The position numbers and the translations under genes are program-made. Below, piece by piece: positions 43,017-52,300 of a stretch of DNA of 64,000 nucleotides. The stretch's first letter is position 1. Every line of letters begins with the position of its first letter. Under the pieces are notes generated by a model. The model saw only the letters and a list, made by a program, of their open reading frames with translations. It was not told the origin of the DNA and did not search any database. Where the stretch lies: positions 12,137 to 76,136 of the forward strand of contig DHRK01000061.1 of assembly GCA_002410325.1 (NCBI GenBank). Direction: 5' to 3'. The stretch comes from Syntrophomonas sp. UBA5314 (lineage in GTDB: Bacteria; Bacillota; Syntrophomonadia; Syntrophomonadales; Syntrophomonadaceae).

Positions 43017-43391
43017 CTAAACCTCCTTATACAAGAGCTCCAGCATCTGCTGCAGCTCCTCTAAACCCAAACCGAGCAGAGCGCTTTCCTTGACAATTTC
43101 AGCCAGGCGGCTTTCGATAAGACTCATGCGCTTTTCACGCAGCAGTTCCGGATTCTGTTCGGCCACAAACGAGCCCTTTCCCGAAACCGTTTCGATAAAG
43201 CCATCCCGCTCCAGTTCATCATAGGCCCGTTTCGTGGTTATGACGCTGATCTGGAGCTGCTGGGCCAGGCTGCGGATAGAAGGCAAAGCATCCCCTGACT
43301 GCAGATCTCCCTTTAAGATATGGCCCTGTATCTGCTGCCTGATCTGTTCATATATGGGATCAGGTGATGCGTTGGAGAGAATAATGCGCAA
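43017..43391 (-). CDS. GntR-family (YtrA subfamily) repressor
   Basis: A 124-residue regulator with HTH DPIYEQIRQQIQGHILKGDLQSGDALPSIRSLAQQLQISVITTKRAYDELERDGFIETVSGKGSFVA and a short C-terminal helical dimer region. This small size defines the YtrA subfamily. The start is TTG at 43391, with GGGGG upstream. It probably represses the ABC genes downstream by binding the nested palindromes in its promoter. Confidence 0.93.
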   Translation of the reverse strand: MRIILSNASPDPIYEQIRQQIQGHILKGDLQSGDALPSIRSLAQQLQISVITTKRAYDELERDGFIETVSGKGSFVAEQNPELLREKRMSLIESRLAEIVKESALLGLGLEELQQMLELLYKEV

Positions 43392-43411
43392 CTATTCAAA
43401 CCCCCGATTAA

Positions 43412-43460
43412 AGTATATAGCATATATACTGTGCATATGCAATATATACAGTATATATGC
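43412..43460 (-). promoter_or_regulatory. GntR operator array in the promoter
   Basis: Two dyads, AGTATAT-N5-ATATACT (43412-43430) and ATATATAC-A-GTATATAT (43442-43458), lie within a larger palindrome with perfect 13-base arms (43420-43432 and 43448-43460). On the minus strand, TTGCAT (43442-43437) and TATATA (43419-43414) form a promoter with a 17-base spacer, so both boxes lie in the operator. Confidence 0.75.
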
Positions 43461-43570
43461 GGGGCTTTTAAAAGTCAATCCGGAAAAACGGAGCGCCCCT
43501 TTCAAAATCGTATTCGTGTCAGGTTTAAGCCCTGGTTTGTGTATTAAATAATAAAAGGACCGAAAGGAAT

Positions 43571-43771
43571 GTGAGACTGATGATGGAGAAAACGATAAGC
43601 AGAGCTGTTTTCGGAGCAGTTCTACCTATACTCTTTTTATTGGTCGGATGGTGGGGGAGCGTCCCCCTGATAAAAGACGACTCCTGGGTGGCTGCCATTG
43701 CAGGATTTTCTTTTGTCCTGGGATTGGCTCTTTCCATAATAATTTTTACCAAGCGGAGCCATGAGGTCTGA
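43571..43771 (+). CDS. Small two-helix membrane protein
   Basis: A 66-residue protein (GTG start at 43571, AAAGGA upstream; ATG at 43580 is the alternative). Two membrane segments (AVFGAVLPILFLLVGWWGSV; WVAAIAGFSFVLGLALSIIIF) are separated by a short polar loop, and the tail is TKRSHEV. The fit to a membrane hairpin is good, but the family is not recognised. It is divergent from the GntR operon. Confidence 0.55.
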   Translation: MRLMMEKTISRAVFGAVLPILFLLVGWWGSVPLIKDDSWVAAIAGFSFVLGLALSIIIFTKRSHEV

Positions 43772-43866
43772 TCCCTAGTACAACATTCGTATATGTTTTT
43801 TTATCCGGTATGCACCTGCGGTTTCTCTATGGGAGTGCGCTGTTCGATATTATGCCCGGTCTGTTC

Positions 43867-46104
43867 CTACGTAGTACCGGCAGGTTGGGTAAAAAGCTTA
43901 ATTGCCCGGGCTACCAGCATCGGGTCAAATTGGGTTCCGGCGCAGCGTTCGATCTCCTCCCAGGCTTTTTGAGGGTCAATAGCAGTCTGGTAGAGGCGGC
44001 CGTTGACCATTACATCGTAGGCGTCGGCGATGGATATTATGCGGGACAAAAGGGGAATCTCTTCGCCCTTAAAGCCCAGGGGGTATCCACTGCCATCCCA
44101 GCGCTCGTGATGGTGGAGAATAGCTTCAGCAATAGGGGCCATTTCCGGTGAACTTACGGCGATGCGGTAGCCGATTTCCGGATGTTTACGGATGGTTTCC
44201 CATTCTTCCTGACTCAATTTTCCGGGCTTATCCAGGATATTGTTGGGAACCGCGATTTTACCAATGTCGTGCAGGGAGGCCAGCAGCTTTAGATTGTCCA
44301 GCTCACTGTTGGGCAGGTGCATGCCCCGACCGATAGCCAGAGCCATGTCCTGCAGGCGCTGGCAATGTTCCCGGGTCTCATGGCTTCTGGTCCACAGGGT
44401 TTTCTCCAGGGAGATAATGAAGGCGCTGCGGGCGCTCTTGTTTTCCAGCAGTTTTCTCCGGAACATTTTGTCCTCGGCTTCAATAATTATGCTTTGGATA
44501 TCCTGTGATTCATGGTTCATAGTGGCCATACCTAGCGAGATGCTGGTTTCCACCGGCAGGTTGTGCTGAAGATGACAGTCCGCTTTAATTTGCTCCATCA
44601 TGCGGCAAGCGGCTTCATGGCTGCAATTGGTTAAAAGGATGATGAACTCATCACCACCCCAGCGTGCGACAAGATCCGTAGAGCGGCATGATTGGTCCAT
44701 TATGCCGGCTACCGCTTTTAATAGGCGGTCCCCCTGTTCGTGCCCCAGGGCGTCATTCACCATTTTCAGGCCGTTGATGTCCCCGATTATGACGCTTATC
44801 GGGAGCTGTTTTAACTTATTTAAAGCTTTCAGTTGTTTTTCAAAATAGGCCCGGTTGTAAAGGCAGGTAAGGGGATCATGGGTACTCAAATAGCGAATTT
44901 CATTCTCCGCCGTGCGCCGTTCGGTTACATCTTGAACCGTGCTCAAAATGCAGGCTTCACCATTTATTTCTATTGCTTCTGCGGAGAGCAGGCCTATCCG
45001 TTCTTCGCCGTCTTTTTTGCGAAAGAATAAATCCATTTCCCGGACAGGTTGTTTTTGAGATATCTTATCCTCTAAAGGTTTTCTGAAAGCTTTATTGTCC
45101 CAGACGCCCATTTCGAGAGAGGTTCGGTTCAGTATTTCTTCCCGGGTATAGCCGACTACCCGGCATAAAGCCTCATTTACGGCTACAAACCGGCCCTCAG
45201 CCAGAGTTGTAATCGACATGGGAACGGGGCTGATATTAAATGCCCGGGAAAATTTATTCTCGGAAAGACGCAGGGCTTCCTCCATAGTTTTGCGTTCGGT
45301 GATGTCCTGAACAGACCAAAGCATATGCGGAGTGCCGCCCATATTGATCATTTCAGTTGAGAAGATAAAGGTGCGTATGTCGCCGTTTTTCATGCGGAAA
45401 CGAATTTCTTCCCCTCGCATCGTATAGTTATGCGCCCTTACCCGAGCGACCCAGTATTGACGTTCCACATTATTCACCCAGATCCCGAGTTCCAATGCGC
45501 TGCGTCCCATCACTTCCCCCCTGGCGTAACCGGTGGCTTTCAAAAAGGCTTCGTTGACTTCCACATAAATCCCTTCCGGTAGAGTATTGATGGACATGGG
45601 CTCGGGGTGGCTTTGAAAGGCTTTGGTATATTTTTCCTGGGACAAACGCAGGGCTTCGTCGGTTTGCTTAAGCTGGGTAATATCCCGAAGGACACTGAGC
45701 ATGTAGGTTCCCTGGGTCAGAGACAGGAGGTCAGCGGAAAACAAGCATATCCTAATGGTACCGTTTTTGGTGCGGAACCTGACTTCGCGGTTGCTGATGC
45801 TGCCTTTGATTCGGAGTATGGTCATTATCTCTTCCCACTCTTCGAGGCTTACCCATACATTTAGTTCCAGGGCGGTACGCCCGATGGCTTCCTCGCGCCG
45901 AAAACCCGAGTGTTCCACCCAGGCATCGTTTACTTCTATGTAGCGGCCGTCGGGCACAGAGCATATAACGGTTGAATTGGGGTTGCGGTGAAAGGCCGTG
46001 GCATAGCCTTCGGCGCTTAGATGGGTCAGGGGTTCATCATTTAGGGGCAGGTTTATCGATGAATGGAAGTTTGTAAATGCTTTTTTCTTCGCTAGTCTGG
46101 CCAA
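43867..46104 (-). CDS. PAS-PAS-PAS-GGDEF-HD-GYP cyclic-di-GMP signalling protein, paralogue
   Basis: A 745-residue protein with three clear PAS domains in tandem (~30-400; each has an EVNEAFL-like or AVNEALC-like core and a following PAC segment). A GGDEF domain has RWGGDEFIIL and I-site RSTD five residues before it. An HD-GYP domain has HDIGKIAVPNNILDK and HHERWDGSGYPLGFKGEEIPL. The TTG at 46104 is chosen because AAGGAGGGG lies 5 bases upstream and the open frame beyond it reads through that site. It is a paralogue of 39089-41338, with the GntR-ABC cassette between them. Confidence 0.92.
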   Translation of the reverse strand: MARLAKKKAFTNFHSSINLPLNDEPLTHLSAEGYATAFHRNPNSTVICSVPDGRYIEVNDAWVEHSGFRREEAIGRTALELNVWVSLEEWEEIMTILRIKGSISNREVRFRTKNGTIRICLFSADLLSLTQGTYMLSVLRDITQLKQTDEALRLSQEKYTKAFQSHPEPMSINTLPEGIYVEVNEAFLKATGYARGEVMGRSALELGIWVNNVERQYWVARVRAHNYTMRGEEIRFRMKNGDIRTFIFSTEMINMGGTPHMLWSVQDITERKTMEEALRLSENKFSRAFNISPVPMSITTLAEGRFVAVNEALCRVVGYTREEILNRTSLEMGVWDNKAFRKPLEDKISQKQPVREMDLFFRKKDGEERIGLLSAEAIEINGEACILSTVQDVTERRTAENEIRYLSTHDPLTCLYNRAYFEKQLKALNKLKQLPISVIIGDINGLKMVNDALGHEQGDRLLKAVAGIMDQSCRSTDLVARWGGDEFIILLTNCSHEAACRMMEQIKADCHLQHNLPVETSISLGMATMNHESQDIQSIIIEAEDKMFRRKLLENKSARSAFIISLEKTLWTRSHETREHCQRLQDMALAIGRGMHLPNSELDNLKLLASLHDIGKIAVPNNILDKPGKLSQEEWETIRKHPEIGYRIAVSSPEMAPIAEAILHHHERWDGSGYPLGFKGEEIPLLSRIISIADAYDVMVNGRLYQTAIDPQKAWEEIERCAGTQFDPMLVARAIKLFTQPAGTT

Positions 46105-46179
46105 GTAACCCCCTCCTTGAAGAAACAAATACTAATAATTTTATCGATAATTGTAAAACTCTGCATTAATATAAGTTAT

Positions 46180-46208
46180 TTGAAAGATTTCAGTGAACTA
46201 AATATAGA
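46180..46208 (+). promoter_or_regulatory. Possible sigma-A promoter upstream of the small conserved gene
   Basis: TTGAAA (46180-46185) and TATAGA (46203-46208) with a 17-base spacer, on the + strand, 196 bases before the next gene. Between them and the gene I see no other element. Confidence 0.45.
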
Positions 46209-46403
46209 ATAGAGAGTGCCTTTTTTACACTGGCCGAAATGATAAAAAGGGAAGATATTTGCAGTAAAATAAATCCAGGCTCTATTTTTACTTCCGGTTA
46301 ATGTTTTTGATGAGTTTAACGATCACATATATAAGAGGAGTTCTATTCCAGGCCTGATGATGGTGAGGCTTAAGGGGTCAGACGAAATACCGGAGGTACA
46401 ATA

Positions 46404-46673
46404 ATGCTTTTCGAGTCAGGGAAGAAAATCGTGAGTCCAGCTATTAATGACAACGTGACCAAGGACGTCGTTAGGCTGCTGTTTAACCGTCATTTGACTG
46501 GTGACTGGGGTGATATACCCGAACTTGACAAAAGACGCAATGAAGAAGCGGTGTTGAACGGAGGCCGGATATTCTCGGGGTATTTTACCGGACACGGTAA
46601 GATATGCGTGGTTACCGATGAAAACCGTCGGACCACCAGAATCATGTTTGCTGACGAATATACATCGCGTTAA
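46404..46673 (+). CDS. Small conserved 'plasmid-related' family protein
   Basis: An 89-residue protein with the pattern RHLTGDWGDIPELDKRRNEEAVLNGGRIFSGY, then ICVVTDENRRTTRIMFADEY. This matches a small family often annotated as plasmid-related protein or (misleadingly) type I restriction subunit M. The pattern (GDWG, N-EA, G-R--S-Y, TE-DR-TT) is well kept. GGAGGT precedes the ATG. Function is unknown, and no restriction genes are nearby. Confidence 0.7.
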   Translation: MLFESGKKIVSPAINDNVTKDVVRLLFNRHLTGDWGDIPELDKRRNEEAVLNGGRIFSGYFTGHGKICVVTDENRRTTRIMFADEYTSR

Positions 46674-46713
46674 AAAGTCTGAGCTCTCAGTGAATAAGGC
46701 AGGGGAGAATGAA

Positions 46714-46731
46714 CCGCCAATCAACTGGCGG
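46714..46731 (+). terminator. Possible terminator after the 89-residue gene
   Basis: CCGCCA-ATCAAC-TGGCGG is followed within a few bases by a T/C-rich run (TTTCTTCCTTTTCTTTT). Confidence 0.4.
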
Positions 46732-46999
46732 GAAGTTTCTTCCTTTTCTTTTGGTGGAATAGATGTGGCCACTGGTTATTATTTAGAGAAAGTTTATAAC
46801 GTGACATTTGAGCCCAGGAGCGGAGCCGTCCGGGCCCAATCTTGCTTCTTGAGCAAAATACCCCGATTACCTTGCGCGCTGTTTTATATTAATGATCATT
46901 GAACTGAACATGAAATCGGCCTTTTTATTAAGATAAAGGAAAACAGTATGACAGCGCCAGCAACAGGGGGCGTATTCATTTTAGTAACGTTTTTATAAA

Positions 47000-47011
47000 T
47001 AGGGACTATTT
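47000..47011 (+). promoter_or_regulatory. Motif TAGGGACTATTT upstream of S-layer protein 1
   Basis: The 12-base motif is shared exactly with 49257-49268, ahead of the second S-layer protein. It is 68 bases before the start codon, against 70 in the other. It is a candidate regulatory site. Confidence 0.45.
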
Positions 47012-47079
47012 GCTTCTTAAGATGTTACCATAAAAACATATCAGTATTTCCAACTTATCAATGGAAAGGAGGTGAGATA

Positions 47080-49080
47080 ATGAATGTACTCAGGCATAAA
47101 GGAATTACCCTTCTCGCAATTCTAGTCTTGATGCTCTTATGTAGTGCTTCAGTCTGGACGGCCCAAGCCGCTGCTGCGGGCGTTTCCAACCTGGATAAAT
47201 CGAATGTGAGCTTCCCAACCGGGATGATGGTAAATCTCAGCCTGGATGGGAGCGGCATGTCAGTGGCTTCGAGTATCTATGCCAGCCATAATGCTGACCT
47301 GGCAGGCCTGTCTTTGAGTGCCGGCAGCCTGAACCCGAGCTTTTCATCAGGCACGCTCGCTTACACGGCTTCTGTAAACTCTACAGTTGATTCGGTTCAT
47401 GTTGTCCCGAGCGCGGCGGATAGCGCTGCTACTATTACTGTAAACGGAGTGGCCGTAAGTAGTGGAGCTGCTTCACAGACGATCTATCTGAGTGCGGGAA
47501 GCACCTATATCAATATTGCAGTAACTGCCGAAGACGGTTATACGCAAAAAGCTTATTCGATAACTGTAGCCCGGCCTTCCGGTAGCGCCTACCTTTCCGG
47601 GCTGTATATCAGTGGCGAATCACTGGATCAAGCATTTAATAAAACCCGGACCAGTTATACCTCTACTGTAAACACGTCAAGTATTACAGTAACTGCAACA
47701 CCTGAGGATAGCGGAGCTACGGTGAGTGTGGAAGGTCAAACGGTTTCCTATGGTTATTATTCACAGAATATTTATTTATATCAAGGAAACAATCAAATTG
47801 ATATTCAAGTTACCTCCCGGGATAGCTCTACATCGATGACCTATTACATTGATGTCTACTATTCCGAAGGTTCAAGCAACAGAACCGTCCAGACAGACGC
47901 GGCAACGTCGATCGGGTCAAATTCGGCAACCCTGAATGGCCGGATAAGCAACTATTATTATAATTACGACTATTACGATAATTACTACTACAATAACAAC
48001 TACTATGATAATTACTATTACAATAATGTTTCCAGTTACGGTTTTTCTTACAGCACCAACGAGAGTTCCTGGTCGACCGTTACCGTAGGCAACAGTAACT
48101 ATTCGGGATCGTTTAACTACAATTTGAGGAACTTAACGCCCAATACCTATTACTATTTCCGTGCCTATGCCTATCGCAACGGAGGGCATGTGTACGGTTC
48201 AACGTTAAGTTTCAGGACCCTTGCGGGGAGTACTTCGGTAGACGCTCCAACCATTACTCCCAGCGGGGGAACCTATTACGGGAGCCAAACCGTCAGTATT
48301 GGCAACATAGTCTCAACCGGCGATGCTTTTTATACTACTGACGGGACCAATCCTACTAATAGCTCAACTGCCAGGAGGTACACTTCGCCGATCACGGTTA
48401 GCAGTTCCAAGGTCATAAAAGCCGCGGTCTATGACGACAGCAGTGATCTGTGGAGCTCTGTTACTACAGCGTCCTTTACGCTCACCAGTTACCAGGAGCC
48501 AATCTGGACGCCAACCCCCACGCCGAGTTCGTCCTTTTGGGATGTTCCGTCAAGCTACTGGGCGTATAGCACCATCATGTCCCTGAAGAGCAGGGGCTAT
48601 GTCAAAGGCTATCCCGACTCGACATTTCATCCCGATGACAACATCAGCAGGGCCGAGATTACAGCCATAGTGACCAATATAACCAGGACTTCTTTCTATG
48701 ATTCCAATGCCCGGCATTTTGACGACGTCGCACCCGGCGCCTGGTACTTTGTCCCGGTCGAAAAGGCCTATCAACAAGGCTTTATATCAGTAGAGGGGTC
48801 GATATTCAGCCCTAACCGGGCCATAACTCGAGAAAAGCTGGCCGAAGTATTGGTAAACGCCCTGGGCAGGCAGAATGAGGCCCAGGCCAATATGTATGAA
48901 GCGACCGGTTTCAACGACGATTCCAGGATTTCCTCCTGGGCCAGAGGGTATGTGGTAACGGCTGTCAAATACGGTTTGATCACCGGCTACCCGGAAAGCA
49001 ATAATTTTGAGCCGCAGAGCAGTGCCACCCGCGCTGAGGCTTGTGTGATGATCAGCAATTTCCTGAGACAGTACCTGTAA
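47080..49080 (+). CDS. S-layer-anchored protein with cadherin-like repeats and Tyr/Asn-rich insert
   Basis: A 666-residue exported protein. Signal peptide ~1-30 (cut after WTAQA). Two cadherin-like beta-sandwich domains (~70-165 and ~168-265) have LAGLSLSAGSLNPSFSSGTLAYT and SGLYISGESLDQAFNKTRTSYT. A fibronectin-like domain (~270-385) is interrupted by a Tyr/Asn/Asp-only stretch of about 26 residues. A chitobiase-C-type domain (~388-475) has ITPSGGTYYGSQTV. Three SLH repeats (~485-666) have FWDVPSSYWAY. AAAGGAGGTGA lies upstream. SLH domains attach it to pyruvylated wall polymer. Confidence 0.92.
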   Translation: MNVLRHKGITLLAILVLMLLCSASVWTAQAAAAGVSNLDKSNVSFPTGMMVNLSLDGSGMSVASSIYASHNADLAGLSLSAGSLNPSFSSGTLAYTASVNSTVDSVHVVPSAADSAATITVNGVAVSSGAASQTIYLSAGSTYINIAVTAEDGYTQKAYSITVARPSGSAYLSGLYISGESLDQAFNKTRTSYTSTVNTSSITVTATPEDSGATVSVEGQTVSYGYYSQNIYLYQGNNQIDIQVTSRDSSTSMTYYIDVYYSEGSSNRTVQTDAATSIGSNSATLNGRISNYYYNYDYYDNYYYNNNYYDNYYYNNVSSYGFSYSTNESSWSTVTVGNSNYSGSFNYNLRNLTPNTYYYFRAYAYRNGGHVYGSTLSFRTLAGSTSVDAPTITPSGGTYYGSQTVSIGNIVSTGDAFYTTDGTNPTNSSTARRYTSPITVSSSKVIKAAVYDDSSDLWSSVTTASFTLTSYQEPIWTPTPTPSSSFWDVPSSYWAYSTIMSLKSRGYVKGYPDSTFHPDDNISRAEITAIVTNITRTSFYDSNARHFDDVAPGAWYFVPVEKAYQQGFISVEGSIFSPNRAITREKLAEVLVNALGRQNEAQANMYEATGFNDDSRISSWARGYVVTAVKYGLITGYPESNNFEPQSSATRAEACVMISNFLRQYL

Positions 49081-49132
49081 TTATGAAGCGATTTACTCCC
49101 TGAACATTTCCAAATTAAACAAAAATGTTTTA

Positions 49133-49165
49133 AACAGCCCTCGGCCACAAGAGGGCTGTTTTTTT
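49133..49165 (+). terminator. Intrinsic terminator after S-layer protein 1
   Basis: AACAGCCCTC pairs with GAGGGCTGTT around an 8-base loop, followed by a run of Ts. Confidence 0.9.
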
Positions 49166-49256
49166 ATGTGCGGGAATATATATAAGTAACCGCTAGGCTA
49201 CTAAAGGTTGACAATAAAATTATCCATTTGGATAGGACTTTATTATCAATATTGAG

Positions 49257-49268
49257 TAGGGACTATTT
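49257..49268 (+). promoter_or_regulatory. Motif TAGGGACTATTT upstream of S-layer protein 2
   Basis: Second exact copy of the motif at 47000, 70 bases before the start codon of the next S-layer protein. Confidence 0.45.
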
Positions 49269-49338
49269 TCCATAATAGCGTTATGATAAATATAGGGATT
49301 TTTTCTACGTGGGTCGTTCAAACGAGGAGGGTGAGATA

Positions 49339-52300
49339 ATGTATAAGATTAGCTTGAAGGGAATTCCCTTTCTATTAATATTGGCCCTGGCGCTTATCGG
49401 TGGTGCATGTGGTGGAAAGGCCGAAGCTGCCAGATATAGCCTGAATCTGAGCAGCCTGAGCATAAGCGGGGGAACTCTCACTCAAGGAAATGAAAACTAT
49501 TATGCGGATATAAAATCATCCAGCTTCACTGTAACCGCTGTTCCGTCTGATTCGCGCGCTACCGTAACCGTAGACGGACGTGTTGTCTCCAGCGCTAACA
49601 ACTACACGTCCCAGCCCATAAGCATGAGTCCCGGAGCCATGAAAACGGTGACCATAAGGGTTAGCGCAGGCGGAAGTCACCAGGAATATTATATTGAAGC
49701 CTTAAGGAGCGGAAACACCAATACCAACCTGTCCAACTTGTACGTCAGCGGGCTTTCACTCAATCCCTCCTTCAGTAAAACTACCAATAACTATACAGTT
49801 TCTACAACCGCTTCAAGCGTTACGGTTGCTGCTATTCCTGAAAGCCCAACTGCCAGCGTAACTGTAAATAATCAATCCCTGCCCGGCAGTAGAGGCTGGG
49901 AGTCAGAGCCTATAAGTCTCAAGCCTGGCTATAATCAAATAACGGTCCGCGTATTTGGATCGTCGGGGGCAATCAATACATATTATATTACCGTAACCCA
50001 GCAATCAATCAGTAATTCTTATCTGACCGCCCTCAATGTAAGCGGGGTGTCACTGAGTCCGCATTTTAGTAAAACCACCAACAATTATACGGCTTCCACA
50101 ACCGCTTCAAGCGTTATGGTTACCGCTGTTCCCGAAAGCGGAACTGCCAGCGTAACTGTAAATGGACAATCCTTATCAAGCAGCAATGGCTGGGTGTCAC
50201 AGCCTATAAGTATCGCTTCTGGCTCTTATACTCAGATAACAGTCCGGGTATCTGGTTCCTGGGGAGCGATAAACACGTATAGTATTTTAATTTACCGAAA
50301 TTCTACTAACCCTTACCTGACCAGCCTTGTCGTAGGCGGAGGGAGTTTAAGCCCTTCATTTAATGAAACAACAACCAGCTATTCCTGTAACGTCAATTCC
50401 AACATCGCGAGCACAACCATCGCTGCAGTTCCAGAAGATAAAAGTGCTACGGTAACCGTAAACGGCCAGACCCTGGACAGCAGCTATATATCATGGCCGA
50501 TTTCTCTGAATACGGGAAGCAATCAGATAAGGGTAACTGTTTCGGGAGCGGGAGGTTCTAAGACCTACTATATCAATGTAATCCGGGCCGGCGCCAGCAG
50601 CGCTTATCTATACACCCTTTCCGTAGGCGGAGGCAATTTAAGCCCGTCCTTTTCTAAAACCACAACCAGTTACACATGCAACGTAAGTTCAAATGTGGCC
50701 AGCATCACCGTAGCGGCGGCGGCTGAAGACAGTAATGCAACTGTAACGGTTAACGACCAGACCCTGGGCAGCAGTCACGTATCACAGCCGATTTCTCTGA
50801 ATACGGGAAGCAATCAGATAAGGGTAACTGTTTCGGGAGCGGGAGGTTCTAAGCCCTATTATATAAACGTAATCCGGGCCGGTGTCAGCAGCGCTTATCT
50901 TTACACCCTTTCCGTAGGCGGAGGTATCTTAAGCCCGTCGTTTTCAAAAACCACGACCAGTTATACATGCAATGTGAATTCGAACGTGGCAAGTACCACC
51001 ATAGCGGCGGCGGCTGAAGACAGCAGCGCAACCATAACTGTAAACGACCAGACTCTGGGCAGCAGTCATGTATCACAGCCGATTTCCCTGAACCCGGGAA
51101 GCAATCAGATAACGGTAACGGTCTCCAGCTCAAGCGGTCCCATGACCTACAACATAAACGTGATCCGGGCTGGCACCAGCAGCGCTTATCTATCCAGCCT
51201 GTACATCAGCGGGGCTTCTTTAAGCCCGTCATTTAGCAGAACGACAAACTACTATACCGCCTATTTAAATGACTACGATTACAATTACTATAACAATTAT
51301 AATTACAATTCATACATTACAGTAACGGCTATTCCTGAAGATAGCAACTCCACCGTAACGATAGATGGAAGAACAGTAAGCTACGGTTCTTCATCGCAAG
51401 ACATATATATTGGAAGCGGAACCACCAGGATCAATATTCAGGTTTACAACCCTTCGAATGGTAACATGAATTATTATATTGATGTCAGCCGGAACGGATA
51501 TAACAACCGGAGTTCCTATTTATCGAGCCTTTACATCAACGGAGCAAGCCTGAATCAGTCCTTCTATCCGAGCAAAACCAGCTACACGGCTACCAGCAGC
51601 GCCTCCAGCGTCACGGTTACAGCCGTTCCGGAGGACAGCCGCTCCAGGGTAACCGTAGAAGGCGAAACATTGGATTATTACGATCATCAATCGCGCTCTA
51701 TATACCTCTCCAGCGGGGTTAACCGCATTGATATCCGGGTTTACAACCCGAATACCGGCGGTTCGACCAGCTACTATATTGATATTACCCGGGATGGCGG
51801 AGGCTATGGAGCCATTGAAACCAATTCAGCCACCGGCATAAGCTCCAGAACCGCCACTTTAAACGCCCGGATAAACTCCAGCAACTCCAAAAGGGTTGAG
51901 GCTTACGGTTTTTGTTACGGCACCGACCAGAACAATCTGAAGATGGTCACGGTGGCCAATGGGAGCTTCACCGGGTCTTATAATAAGGTGCTGCAGAACC
52001 TGCAGCCCAATACCCGTTATTACTTTAAAGCCTTCATGTGGAACAATTATGACTATTACACCTATGGCTCCACCCTCAGCTTCTATACCACCAGCACCGG
52101 CAACGAGGGCATTGTGGTGTCTGACGACAATGTAATGGATCCCTACACGGTCAGCTCTTTCTGGGATGTTCCCAGCAGCCACTGGGCTTACGGGCATATC
52201 TACAACGTAGCCCGATTGGGCTATATGACCGGCTACCCGGATTCCAGCTTCCATCCCGGTTACGGGATAAGCCGGGCCGAGATCGCCAGTGTCATGGTGC

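Larger units (their letters stand above)
46674..47079. other. Intergenic region before the first S-layer protein
   Basis: About 400 bases. It holds a small hairpin (46714-46731), a T-rich stretch, and the motif TAGGGACTATTT at 47000-47011. Open frames here have no clear start or homology. Confidence 0.5.

Noticed and set aside
43525..43752. 75-residue minus-strand frame opposite the small membrane protein
   Set aside because: The plus-strand frame gives a clean two-helix membrane protein; this one is its shadow.
46618..46902. 94-residue frame after the small conserved gene
   Set aside because: It begins inside the conserved gene in another frame, has no start site and no recognisable motif.
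46674..47079. Possible c-di-GMP riboswitch ahead of the S-layer gene
   Set aside because: Looked for because of nearby GGDEF proteins. None of the conserved GEMM core elements could be found.
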